From: Sphingomonas gilva
GTDB lineage: Bacteria > Pseudomonadota > Alphaproteobacteria > Sphingomonadales > Sphingomonadaceae
Direction: 5' to 3'
Length of the DNA: 64,000 nt
NCBI RefSeq assembly: GCF_003515075.1
Contig: NZ_QWLV01000004.1
Coordinates: forward strand, 124,001-188,000
Positions 35,401-43,688 of this stretch are shown here, in pieces (the first letter of the stretch is position 1; each line of letters begins with the position of its first letter). The translations under genes and the position numbers were made by a program. The notes beneath the pieces were generated by a model that saw only the letters and a program-made list of their open reading frames with translations, ran no database searches and was not told where the DNA came from.

Positions 35401-35510
35401 TGTGCCTGTGCCGTCTGGGCGTTGGCGCCGGCGGAGAATGTCGCGGCGAAAGCGAGCGCGAACAAGGACGCGGTGCCGCGAAACGCGCGGCGGGTACTCA
35501 ACGGAGTCAT
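32490..35510 (-). CDS. TonB-dependent receptor, probably for rhamnogalacturonan oligosaccharides
   Basis: The 1006-residue receptor has a signal peptide (after ANA-QTAQ), a TonB box EIIVTG near residue 58, a plug (ALSRISGVQLQRDFGEGVKV, SIRGVEPDLNRVEVNGA) and a large barrel ending in the canonical aromatic LGFRANF. Size and plug place it with the large sugar receptors of sphingomonads. It heads an operon with DUF6250 and PL26 genes, 3 bases apart, so import of rhamnogalacturonan fragments is inferred. No SusD gene is present. Confidence 0.92.
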   Translation of the reverse strand: MTPLSTRRAFRGTASLFALAFAATFSAGANAQTAQAQSEETAPEEQATDAAPPQADEIIVTGIRASLASASDRKKNAGTTVDSIVAEDVGRFPDRNVGEALSRISGVQLQRDFGEGVKVSIRGVEPDLNRVEVNGATALSSGGDRSGDFRELAAELIKSVDVYKGYQVDLTEGGVGGTVSIQTRRPLELRGPLLSINGSLQNVDTVGSEWKPRGTIVAGTKFLDDRFGVLVNATYDRNKTRGDFIRNTEWVRLADLNGDGRKNTENANFGSISTLAGCDAVPTTTDDPQANRLACQTQFYDFSPRTPRVGLWERDDERWSIDAQIQAELASNLTAFVGFQYNKMDRHLVDYNLGFDLSAVSRVVTGDSVEVDENGNVIGITTAPWTSGGSVVGPSMRDFQFVQDTKYWTAGFKWEVGNLTVDGLAVLSSGGHTNATNNIGIGANPDGVRIQLDPENGAPRFIFPDDFDVTDINSYMYGPGDRTVVSVDWRPNLNEQTEDQFKLDFDWEIEHPVVSSVEFGGQYRRLTSTRYAGGGYLALNDDGTTFMVPTANRDIDAVVNGDPEDFSDTTNPYVFTWSPDRLADFFAASSGVTPGTFFNAPGFNRDNLFDGWATPTFAAVNEFFDTSEFNFDCVRECEGYPQLPAFDISEKITAGYLKFNIEAQPFGMDLRGNIGLRVVRTQDKATGSNIIRERRPANNAVGYEDVEVGRQIISIDNDYTDLLPAFNFALFVTPEVILRADWSRVMARPKFNDLAPNSNCLFDLTPEGSGDGDLDDCSAGNPRLKPYRAAQFNIGAEWYPTRDTSLAVTYYQKNIDSFILSSTLVSNVDFFGDGRVFDVRQPINGEGATQRGVEVSGQTAFTFLPSPFDGLGISANYTYSTSSNVDLINQLTGDTLPYPFLSEHSFNIKPYYEKYGISIAVPVQYRSEYLVSAADRTGNPVFHDGELYVDARIGYEFRLGPVERFEIFAEGKNLTGEVDRLTAGDIRMTSLGYYGRRYFLGFRANF

Positions 35511-35633
35511 CGGGGCCTCACCTAAACGAGTCTGCCAAATTGGCCCATTCGGACCACGATATGGCGGGCTGTCCCACCTTATGTATCATCAGACATATCG
35601 CGCGCCGCCCGACTTGAAAAGCGAAAAATTGCG

Positions 35634-35664
35634 TAATATGGTATGAACAACCACATTGTGGGAT
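35634..35664 (+). promoter_or_regulatory. Candidate regulatory element upstream of the PL11 operon
   Basis: CACATTGTGGGAT (35652-35664) lies 39 bases before the PL11 start and differs at one position from CACATTATGGGAT. The preceding bases TAATATGG make the 28-base stretch (35634-35661) align with 48617-48644. The shared 11-mer ATCAGACATAT (35588-35598) lies in the same 193-bp divergent gap. Confidence 0.55.
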
Positions 35665-35703
35665 TTCGAGTTGCACGCAAGCGACCGAGCGAGGGAGAGA
35701 CGG

Positions 35704-37620
35704 ATGGCAATCAGGTCAATTACAAAGGGATCCGCGATTGCGGCCGCGCTTCTCGCCTCTTCGGCGGGCTTGGCGGAAACCGGAGCGAATGGCCGGCAGA
35801 TCGAACGGCTTGATCGCGGCGTTGTCGCGGTTCCCGCCGCGGACGGGCGCGGCATGCATGTTTCCTGGCGGCTGCTCGCGAGCGACGACCGCCGAGTCGC
35901 GTTCGATCTGCTGCGCGACGGCAAACGGATCAACCCAGCGCCGATCACCGGCGCGACCAGCTTCGTCGATGCCGATGGCAGGCCATCCTCGCGTTACAGC
36001 GTCCAGCCGGCCGGCGGTCCGCGCTCGGCGCCGGTCGGTCCATGGGCGCAAGGCTATCTGTCGATCCCGCTCGATCGTCCGGCGGATCGGACCACGCCTG
36101 CGGGCGAGCGATATTCGTATAGCGCCAACGATGCGAGCGCCGGAGACCTCGACGGCGATGGCCGCTATGAGATCGTCGTCAAATGGGACCCGTCGATCTC
36201 CAAGGACAACGCCTTTGCCGGCTATAGCGGCGAAACGCTGATCGACGCCTATACGCTCGACGGCAAGCGGCTGTGGCGGATCGATCTTGGCCGCAACATC
36301 CGGGCGGGGGCGCATTATACCCAGTTCATGGTCTATGACCTGGATGGCGACGGGCGCGCCGAGGTGGCGATGAAGACCGCCGACGGCACCGTCGACGGTG
36401 TGGGCAAGGTCATCGGCGACGCCGACGCCGATTGGCGCGGCGGCGAAGGCGAGGTGCCGCAGGCCGACCGCACCGGATCGAAGACGCTCGCCGACGGCAC
36501 CCGCGTCGCACCGCTCCAGGGCCGCATCCTCAGGGGGCCCGAATATCTGACGGTGTTCGACGGACGGACAGGCCGCGCGCTCGCCACCGCGCCTTATGCG
36601 CCGCCGCGCGGGGCGGAGACGACCGAGGCGCTCACCGCCCTGTGGGGCGACGGCTACGGCAACCGCTCCGACCGCTATCTCGCGGGCGTCGCCTATCTCG
36701 ACGGCAAGCGCCCCAGCCTGGTGTTCGGCCGCGGCTATTACGCCCGCTCGACCATCGCCGCCTGGGACTGGCGCGACGGCAAGCTCACCCGGCGCTGGCT
36801 GTTCGACAGCGCTGCGCCGGGCAACGAGACATTCGGCGGGCAGGGCAATCACCAGCTCTCCGTCGCCGATGTCGACGCCGACGGCCGCGACGAGATCATC
36901 TACGGCTCTATGGCTTTGGACGACGAGGGCAAGGGCCTGTGGACCGCCGGCCTGGGCCACGGCGACACCATGCATGTCGGCGATCTCGATCCGAACCGGC
37001 CGGGGCTGGAGAAGTTCGGAGTGCACGAGAATGTCTCGCGCAACGGCGGCATTGGCGCGGCGATGCTCGACGCGCGCACCGGCGAGCGGCTGTGGACGAC
37101 GCCCGCGCAGCGCGACACCGGCCGCGGCCTCGCCGCCGATATCGACCCGCGCCATGCCGGCGACGAGGCCTGGGCGTCGAACTCGCGCGAGCTGTACGAC
37201 GTGCGCGGCCAGGTGATCCCCGGCGGCCATCCGCGCGCGGCCAATTTCGCCATCTGGTGGGACGGCGATCCCCTGCGCGAGCTGCTCGACCGCAACCGCA
37301 TCACCAAATGGAGCTGGGAGAGCGCCAGCGAGACGCCATTGCTGACCGCCGAGGGAGCCACCTCCAACAACGGCACCAAGGCGACCCCGGCGCTGAGCGC
37401 GGACCTGATCGGCGACTGGCGCGAGGAGCTGGTGCTGCGCAGCGAAGACAGCAGCGAGCTGCGCATCTACACCACGCCGATCGCGACCGACATCCGCCTG
37501 CCGACGCTGATGCACGATCCCGTGTACCGCCTGGGCGTCGCGTGGCAGAACACCGCCTATAACCAGCCGCCGCACACATCCTATTTCCTGGCCGGGCGCG
37601 TGGAAGCAAAGGGCGAATGA
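35704..37620 (+). CDS. PL11 rhamnogalacturonan endolyase
   Basis: The 638-residue secreted enzyme begins at ATG 35704 (GAGGGAGAGACGG ahead) with a Sec signal ending GLAETG. It is a beta-propeller with repeated calcium-binding loops: GDLDGDGRYEIVVKWD, YDLDGDGRAEVAMKTADG and VADVDADGRDEIIYGSM. These, with GAHYTQFMVYD and DPVYRLGVAWQNTAYNQPPH near the end, match PL11 (YesW-like) lyases, which cut the GalA-Rha backbone by beta-elimination. It is first gene of a long plus-strand enzyme operon, divergent from the receptor operon. Confidence 0.95.
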   Translation: MAIRSITKGSAIAAALLASSAGLAETGANGRQIERLDRGVVAVPAADGRGMHVSWRLLASDDRRVAFDLLRDGKRINPAPITGATSFVDADGRPSSRYSVQPAGGPRSAPVGPWAQGYLSIPLDRPADRTTPAGERYSYSANDASAGDLDGDGRYEIVVKWDPSISKDNAFAGYSGETLIDAYTLDGKRLWRIDLGRNIRAGAHYTQFMVYDLDGDGRAEVAMKTADGTVDGVGKVIGDADADWRGGEGEVPQADRTGSKTLADGTRVAPLQGRILRGPEYLTVFDGRTGRALATAPYAPPRGAETTEALTALWGDGYGNRSDRYLAGVAYLDGKRPSLVFGRGYYARSTIAAWDWRDGKLTRRWLFDSAAPGNETFGGQGNHQLSVADVDADGRDEIIYGSMALDDEGKGLWTAGLGHGDTMHVGDLDPNRPGLEKFGVHENVSRNGGIGAAMLDARTGERLWTTPAQRDTGRGLAADIDPRHAGDEAWASNSRELYDVRGQVIPGGHPRAANFAIWWDGDPLRELLDRNRITKWSWESASETPLLTAEGATSNNGTKATPALSADLIGDWREELVLRSEDSSELRIYTTPIATDIRLPTLMHDPVYRLGVAWQNTAYNQPPHTSYFLAGRVEAKGE

Positions 37621-37624
37621 AACG

Positions 37625-38827
37625 ATGCCGGTCGCCGCGTTCCTTTTGCCGTTGGCGTTGATGGGAGCGGCCGGCGAACGCCATTTCGACCTGACCGAGG
37701 CTTCGACACGTCAGCCCTATGACGCGGCGCGAGGCTATGGTGTCGAGCCGGCCGGCGGGAAGGAGGGCTTCCTGTTCTCGGTCGCCGCGGCGGAGGGCAA
37801 TTACCGCATCACGGTGACGTTCGGCGATCCGCGGCAAAATGGTGTCACCACCGTCAAGGCGGAATCGCGGCGATTGATGGGCGAGGCGGTGCGGACGGCC
37901 GCCGGCGAGACGGCGACGCGCAGCTTCGTCGTCAACGTCCGCGACGCCCGGCTCGCGCCGCCGCCGGACAATGCGCCCGGCGGCACGGCGGTGCGCCTCA
38001 AGCCCGGCGAACAGAAGAGCTTCACCTGGGACGACAAGCTGACGCTGGAGTTCCTCGGCGCGCCGGCGGTCCGATCGGTGACGATCGCGCCCGCCGATGT
38101 GCCGACCATCTATCTCGTCGGCGATTCGACGGTCACCGACCAGCGCGCAGAGCCGGCGGCGAGCTGGGGGCAGATGCTGCCGGCGTTCCTCGCTCCCGAC
38201 ATCGCCGTCGCCAACCATGCGGAGTCGGGCGAGACGATGAAGTCGTTCATCACCGCGCACCGGCTCGACAAGGTGCTGAGCCGGATGCGCGCGGGCGACT
38301 GGCTGCTGATCCAGTTCGGCCACAACGACCAGAAGCGCGGGTGGCCGCAGACCTATGCCGATCCGCGCTTCGCCTATCCCGCCTATCTGAAGGCCTTCAT
38401 CGCCGAGGCGCGGGCGCGCGGCGCGACGCCGGTGCTGGTCACCTCGCCCGAGCGGCGCACCTTCGACGGGCATGGCCGGATCGAGAGCACGCTCGCCGAC
38501 TATGTCGCCGCGGTGAAGCGCGTCGCCGCCGAGGAAAAGGTGCCGCTGATCGATCTCAACGCCGCGAGCGTCGCGATCTACCAGGCGCTGGGGCCGGAGC
38601 GCGCGCCGCTGGCGTTCAACGACGGCGGCAAGGACAGGACGCACCACAATAATTACGGCGCGTGGCTGCTCGCGCGGGCGGTGGCGGAAGGGATGCGGGG
38701 CACCGCGCTCGCCCGCCATCTCGCGCCCGGCCTATCCCGGTTCGATCCCGCGCGCCCGCCGGCGCCGGAGCAGGTTCCGATCGCGCCGAGCCTGGCGCGG
38801 AGCGACGCTCGCCCGGCGGGCAATTGA
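37625..38827 (+). CDS. CE12-type rhamnogalacturonan acetylesterase
   Basis: The 400-residue SGNH hydrolase has a signal peptide (LLPLALMGAAG), an N-terminal jelly-roll region of about 150 residues, then the esterase domain: block I YLVGDSTVTD with catalytic Ser, block III IQFGHNDQKRG, and the Asp/His pair in KDRTHHNNYGAW. Such enzymes remove acetyl groups from GalA residues to let lyases act. It starts 4 bases after the PL11 stop and overlaps the next start by one base (TGATG). Confidence 0.92.
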   Translation: MPVAAFLLPLALMGAAGERHFDLTEASTRQPYDAARGYGVEPAGGKEGFLFSVAAAEGNYRITVTFGDPRQNGVTTVKAESRRLMGEAVRTAAGETATRSFVVNVRDARLAPPPDNAPGGTAVRLKPGEQKSFTWDDKLTLEFLGAPAVRSVTIAPADVPTIYLVGDSTVTDQRAEPAASWGQMLPAFLAPDIAVANHAESGETMKSFITAHRLDKVLSRMRAGDWLLIQFGHNDQKRGWPQTYADPRFAYPAYLKAFIAEARARGATPVLVTSPERRTFDGHGRIESTLADYVAAVKRVAAEEKVPLIDLNAASVAIYQALGPERAPLAFNDGGKDRTHHNNYGAWLLARAVAEGMRGTALARHLAPGLSRFDPARPPAPEQVPIAPSLARSDARPAGN

Positions 38828-40329
38828 TGCCGGCCGGCGCCGCCCGTTTCGACATCCGCGATTTCGGCGCGCGCGGCGACGGGGAGACGTTGGCGACCGG
38901 CGCGATCAACGCCGCGATCCGGGCGGCGGCGGATGCGGGCGGGGGCATGGTCGCCGTGCCCGCCGGCCGCTTCCTCTGCTTCACCGTGCGGCTCGCGAGC
39001 CGCGTCACGCTGCTGCTGGCCGAGGGCGCGGTGATCGAAGCGGCCGATCCGGCGCGGCATGACGGCGCCTATGACCTGCCCGAACCCAGGCCGCCCGCGC
39101 TCTATCAGGATTTCGGCCACAGCCATTGGCACAACAGCCTGTTCGTCGGCGATGGGGTCGAGGATGTGGCGATCATCGGCCCCGGCCTGATCGACGGCCG
39201 CGGGCTGACGCGCGACGGGCCGGGCGCGAGCTGGCGGAAACAGGCGGGCGAACGGCCCCTGTCGATGGCGGGGATGACCGAAGAGGAGATCGCCGCGCTC
39301 GAGCCGCCGGAGGAGCGGATGCGCGGGCTGGGCAACAAGGCGATCGGGCTGCACGACGCGCGGCGGGTTCATCTCGCCGGCTTCGCCATGCGCGATTGCG
39401 GCCATTTCGCCATCCTCGCCACGGGCTGCGCGCAGCTGACGATCGCCGATCTGACGATCGACACCGAACGCGACGGGATCGATCTCGATTGCGTGCGCGA
39501 CGCCATCGTCGAGCGCTGCCGGGTCAACACCCCCAATGACGACGCCATCGTGATCAAGTCGAGCCTGGCGATGGGCCGGCCGGTCGCGTCCGAACGGATC
39601 GTCGTCCGCGATTGCACCGTATCGGGCTACGATCCGGGCACGATGCTCGACGGCAGCTTCGGCCGCGCGCAGCAGATCGCGCCCGACCGCGACCGGGTGA
39701 CCGGCCGGATCAAGCTGGGCACCGAGAGCAACGGCGGCTTTCGCGACATATTGATCGAGGATTGCCGCTTCGAACGCAGCCGCGGCCTCGCGCTGGAGGT
39801 GGTCGACGGCGGCGCGATGGAGAATATCATCGCGCGGCGGCTGGTGATGGAGGAGGTGACCACCGCGCCGCTGTTCATCCGGCTGGGCGACCGGCGGCGC
39901 GGACCGGACGGAACGGGGATAGGCAGCATTTCGCGCGTGGAGATCAGCGGGGTGGACGCCCGCGGCATCGATCCCCGCTTCGCCGCGACGATCGCAGGAT
40001 TGCCCGGTCATCCGGTGCGCGACGTGACGCTGCGCGATATTCGCCTGACCTATGACGATGGCGCGGACATCGCACCGCCCCCCGCGCCCGAGGAGCTGCA
40101 CGACGCCTATCCCGAACCGAGCATGTTCGGCCCGACCCCGGCCTGGGGTCTGTGGCTGCGCCATGCGCAGGACATCAAGATCGTGAGACTGGAGCTAAGC
40201 TCGACGGGCGCCGGCGCGCGCCCGGCGATCGCGGTCGAGGACGCGCCTGGATTGGAGATATCGGCCGGCGATCGATTGACCTGCGTGACATCTAGAGATA
40301 TCCATATGTTGGATAATCATCCTACATAA
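38827..40329 (+). CDS. GH28 family glycoside hydrolase (no visible signal peptide)
   Basis: The 500-residue protein is a right-handed beta-helix of GH28. FDIRDFGARGDGETLATGAINAA is the family N-terminus, and TERDGIDLDC plus NDDAIVIKSS contribute the catalytic aspartates. The family includes polygalacturonases and rhamnogalacturonan hydrolases, and the exact linkage cannot be read from sequence. No signal peptide is visible, unlike the second GH28 here, so it may work in the cytoplasm. ATG 38827 overlaps the esterase stop. The last codons coincide with a regulatory-like inverted repeat. Confidence 0.9.
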   Translation: MPAGAARFDIRDFGARGDGETLATGAINAAIRAAADAGGGMVAVPAGRFLCFTVRLASRVTLLLAEGAVIEAADPARHDGAYDLPEPRPPALYQDFGHSHWHNSLFVGDGVEDVAIIGPGLIDGRGLTRDGPGASWRKQAGERPLSMAGMTEEEIAALEPPEERMRGLGNKAIGLHDARRVHLAGFAMRDCGHFAILATGCAQLTIADLTIDTERDGIDLDCVRDAIVERCRVNTPNDDAIVIKSSLAMGRPVASERIVVRDCTVSGYDPGTMLDGSFGRAQQIAPDRDRVTGRIKLGTESNGGFRDILIEDCRFERSRGLALEVVDGGAMENIIARRLVMEEVTTAPLFIRLGDRRRGPDGTGIGSISRVEISGVDARGIDPRFAATIAGLPGHPVRDVTLRDIRLTYDDGADIAPPPAPEELHDAYPEPSMFGPTPAWGLWLRHAQDIKIVRLELSSTGAGARPAIAVEDAPGLEISAGDRLTCVTSRDIHMLDNHPT

Positions 40330-40335
40330 TGGACT
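40302..40335. promoter_or_regulatory. Imperfect inverted repeat across the GH28 stop codon, before rhaM
   Basis: A 31-base stretch (40302-40332) begins CCATATG and ends ATAATGG, with the arms pairing apart from one mismatch and one unpaired base. It has the same length and the same CCATAT/ATGG ends as 48614-48644. The weak half-site ACATAATGGACT lies at 40324-40335. It may be an internal operator for rhaM and the genes after it. Confidence 0.45.
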
Positions 40336-40349
40336 AAAGGAGAGGGGCG

Positions 40350-40664
40350 TTGGCGAGACAGGCCTTCCGGATGCAGCTGAAGCCCGGCGCCGCGGCGGAA
40401 TATCGCGCGCGCCACGATGCGATCTGGCCCGAGCTCTCGGCGCTGCTCCACGAATCGGGCATCTCCGATTATTCGATCTTCCTCGATGAGGAGACGCTGG
40501 CGCTGTTCGCCGTGCTTGATCTGGCCGAGGACAATAATCGTGACGCGCTGCCCGATCACCCGGTGATGAAGCGCTGGTGGGACCATATGGCGCCGCTGAT
40601 GGAGGTCGAACCGGGCAACCGGCCGAAGGAATGGCCGCTGACGCAGGTATTCCACCTGCCATGA
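40350..40664 (+). CDS. rhaM: L-rhamnose mutarotase
   Basis: The 104-residue protein matches RhaM, which interconverts alpha and beta L-rhamnose: FRMQLKPGAAAEYRARHDAI, WPELSALLHESGISDYSIFL, then PVMKRWWDHMAPLMEVE and a PLTQVFHL end. The start is a TTG at 40350, supported by AAGGAGAGG a few bases ahead. It feeds the rhamnose dehydrogenase pathway at the other end of the locus. Its stop overlaps the GH35 start. Confidence 0.95.
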   Translation: MARQAFRMQLKPGAAAEYRARHDAIWPELSALLHESGISDYSIFLDEETLALFAVLDLAEDNNRDALPDHPVMKRWWDHMAPLMEVEPGNRPKEWPLTQVFHLP

Positions 40665-43600
40665 TGTTTCGCACGTCCATCGCCGCGCTGCTCGCCGCCG
40701 CGCTCGCCACGCCGGTGGCGGCGCAACAGGCGAAGCCAACCGCCAATTTCGAAGCCCCGGTGCAGACTTTCGGCCGCGTCGGGTTCGACGAGCGCTCGCT
40801 CATCATCGACGGCAAGCGCACGCTGATCTGGGGCGGCGAGATGCACGCCTTTCGCCTGCCTTCGCCGGACCTCTGGCGCGACATTCTGCAGAAGATGAAG
40901 GCGACCGGCTACAACACGGTCGCCATCTATGTTTACTGGGGTTTCCACAGCCCCAAGCAGGGCGTCTATGATTTCAGCGGCATCCGCGACATCGACCGGC
41001 TGCTGGAAATAGCGGCCGAAGAGGGGCTTTACGTCATCACCCGCGCCGGTCCCTATGTGAATGCCGAACTGTCGCGCGGCGGCTATCCCGGCTGGCTGGT
41101 CAACCAGCGCTCGCGCGCGCGAACCGATGCCCCCGATTATCTCGAAGCCTCGGACGAGTGGCTGACCCGGATCAACCGCATCATCGCCAAGCACCAGATC
41201 AACGGCGGCCCGAACGGCGAGAAGGGCGGCACCGTCATCCTCCACCAGATCGAGAATGAGCTGGCGCTGACCACCCCGGCGCAGCGCCGCTATATGGACC
41301 ATCTCTATGCCAAGGCGCGCGCCGACGGCATCACCATCCCGATCTTCCACAACGATCAGGGCCGCAACGGCTATTGGGTGCCCGAGGGCAGCAATGTCCC
41401 GCTGACCGTCCCAGGCCCGGTCGATCTCTATGCATTCGACGGCTATCCCGGCGGCACCTGCACCGTCCAGGGCGAGCCGACCAAGGGATCGCCCGCGCCT
41501 GACTGGGGCTATTACGGCGCCGGCGGCGCCAAGGGCGGCGCTTCGGCGAGCCCCAACACCCCCGGCTTCGCGGCCGAGTTCGGCGGCGGCTGGTTCGATT
41601 ATTGGGGATCGAACGGCGGCTATGAATGCAACGCGATCCAGCGCGGCCGCCGCTATCAGCGGGTGTTCTACGGCACCAATCTCGCCAACGGCATCTCGAT
41701 CCAGAGCTTCTACATGACCTTCGGCGGGACGAGCTGGGGCTGGATGCCGGCGCCGGTGGTGTTCACCAGCTATGATTATGGCGCGGCGATCAGCGAAACG
41801 CGCGAGGTGCGCGACAAGGCGTTGGAGATGAAGCAACTGGGCGGCCTGATCGCCAGTGTGCCCGATCTCGCCGGCATGATCCCCGCCGGTCCGGTCGAGA
41901 TCTCGACCGAGAAAATCCAGGTCTATCACAACCGCTCGCCAGAGACCGACGCGCGGTTCCTGCTGGTCACGCAGAACCCGTCGAACGAGAATGGTGACCA
42001 CCGCTTCACCATCACCGCCAACCTGCCCGACGGCCGCTATACGATGCCGATGCGGCTCAACGGCTATGATGCGAAGTGGCTGGTTGCGGGCGTCAACCTC
42101 GCCGGCCAGCGGCTGGTCTATTCGACCAGCGAGCTGCAGCACGCGATGACGCTCGATGACGAGAGCCTGTTGCTCCTCTACGGCCGCGCCGGCGAGACCG
42201 GGCAGACCGCACTCCGCTATGCGAGCGCCCCGACCGTCACCGTCATCGAAGGCAACGTCACCCACCGCTTCGATGCGGCGAAAGGCGACCTGATTCTCGA
42301 CTATCCGCACCAGGAACTGGCCCGCGTGCGGATCGAGGGCGGCGGGCGGCCGCCGCTCACCCTGCTGCTTGCCGACGAGCCCGAAGCGATGCGCTTCTGG
42401 AAGGATGGCGAGGTGCTGGTGCGCGGACCGCAGCTGCTGCGCAACGCAGAGATCAAGGGATCGACGCTTGCGCTGACTGGCGACATCGCGGTCGCAAGCC
42501 CGCTCGAAATCTGGGCGCCACGCGGCGCAAACACGGTCACCTGGAACGGCACCCGCATCGCAACCACGCCCGGCGTCGGCACCAGCCGGGTCGCTGCCCA
42601 ACCGCTCGCCGGCCCCGCCGAGTTCGCGCTGCCCGCGCTCGACAATTGGCGCGTCCACGCCGGCTCGCCCGAAGCGCAACCCGCCTTCGACGACAGCGAA
42701 TGGCAGGCGATCGACCGCCGCGCTTATGCCAGCATCACCGCACGCCCCGACGGCCAGCCCAACATGCTGATGGACGCCTATGGCTTCCACGAAGGCGATG
42801 TCTGGTATCGCGGCCGCTTCACCGGCACGCCCGATGCCGAGCGCATCCGCCTCTATTACGGCGCGGGCGGCTCCGGCCTGGTGCAAGTGTTCCTCGACGG
42901 CAAGCTGGTCGGCGAGGACGAGACCCCCGGCGGCCTCCCCCGCCCGATCACCACCGGCACCGCGACATTCGACCTCCCGCCCGAGGCACGCACGCCGGGC
43001 GAGCATGTCATCGCGATCATGGTCCGCAACAACGGTCATAACTGGGACCTCGACGCCGACGATTTCCACAAGGAGGCGCGCGGCCTCGTCTCGGTCTCGG
43101 TCGAGGAACAGGCCGGGCCGAGCTATGCCATCCCGATCGCGTGGAAGATCCAGGGCCGGCGTGGCGGCGAAGACCTCGCCGATCCCGTGCGCGGGATCAC
43201 CAACAATGGCGGCCTCTATGGCGAACGCGTCGGCTGGCACCTGCCGGGCTTCAACGACCGGAGCTGGCAGGCGACCACCATTCCCGCCACCAGCGCCCAG
43301 CCCGGCACGACCTGGTATCGCACCAGCTTCGACCTCGACGTGCCAAAGGACCAGGACGCGACGATCGGCATCCAGTTCGGCGACCCCACCGTCCCGCGCT
43401 CGCCCGTCGATTACCGCGCGCTGATCTTCGTCAATGGCTGGAACATGGGCCAGTTCATCGCCCATGTCGGCCCGCAGCGGACGTTCGTCGTGCCCGAAGG
43501 CATCCTCAACCATGAAGGCCGCAACACCATCGCGCTCGCCGTCACCAGCGACGGCCAGCCCGGCAACGCGCTCGAAGCGGTGCGGCTGGTGACGCTGCGC

Positions 43601-43669
43601 AATGTCAAAGGCGGCATCCCGGTGCGCATGGTCGACGCGCCGCAAAATCCGTCGCAACTCAAGAACTGA
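40661..43669 (+). CDS. GH35 beta-galactosidase
   Basis: The 1002-residue secreted enzyme starts at ATG 40661 (ATGA overlap with rhaM) with signal peptide ending TPVAAQQ. The GH35 barrel shows LIIDGKRTLIWGGEMHAFRL, GYNTVAIYVYWGFHSPKQG, the acid/base in HQIENELAL and the nucleophile in FAAEFGGGWFDYWG. Two jelly-roll domains fill the C-terminal half. It should remove galactose from the galactan side chains cut by GH53. Length suggests a multi-domain form of the family. Confidence 0.95.
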   Translation: MMFRTSIAALLAAALATPVAAQQAKPTANFEAPVQTFGRVGFDERSLIIDGKRTLIWGGEMHAFRLPSPDLWRDILQKMKATGYNTVAIYVYWGFHSPKQGVYDFSGIRDIDRLLEIAAEEGLYVITRAGPYVNAELSRGGYPGWLVNQRSRARTDAPDYLEASDEWLTRINRIIAKHQINGGPNGEKGGTVILHQIENELALTTPAQRRYMDHLYAKARADGITIPIFHNDQGRNGYWVPEGSNVPLTVPGPVDLYAFDGYPGGTCTVQGEPTKGSPAPDWGYYGAGGAKGGASASPNTPGFAAEFGGGWFDYWGSNGGYECNAIQRGRRYQRVFYGTNLANGISIQSFYMTFGGTSWGWMPAPVVFTSYDYGAAISETREVRDKALEMKQLGGLIASVPDLAGMIPAGPVEISTEKIQVYHNRSPETDARFLLVTQNPSNENGDHRFTITANLPDGRYTMPMRLNGYDAKWLVAGVNLAGQRLVYSTSELQHAMTLDDESLLLLYGRAGETGQTALRYASAPTVTVIEGNVTHRFDAAKGDLILDYPHQELARVRIEGGGRPPLTLLLADEPEAMRFWKDGEVLVRGPQLLRNAEIKGSTLALTGDIAVASPLEIWAPRGANTVTWNGTRIATTPGVGTSRVAAQPLAGPAEFALPALDNWRVHAGSPEAQPAFDDSEWQAIDRRAYASITARPDGQPNMLMDAYGFHEGDVWYRGRFTGTPDAERIRLYYGAGGSGLVQVFLDGKLVGEDETPGGLPRPITTGTATFDLPPEARTPGEHVIAIMVRNNGHNWDLDADDFHKEARGLVSVSVEEQAGPSYAIPIAWKIQGRRGGEDLADPVRGITNNGGLYGERVGWHLPGFNDRSWQATTIPATSAQPGTTWYRTSFDLDVPKDQDATIGIQFGDPTVPRSPVDYRALIFVNGWNMGQFIAHVGPQRTFVVPEGILNHEGRNTIALAVTSDGQPGNALEAVRLVTLRNVKGGIPVRMVDAPQNPSQLKN

Positions 43670-43688
43670 CCCCAACGGAGCCCATTTC

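Noticed and set aside
24949..35510. SusC/SusD pair of Bacteroidetes type
   Set aside because: Both receptors are sphingomonad-type TonB receptors without the SusC N-terminal extension, and neither neighbour is a SusD-like helical lipoprotein.
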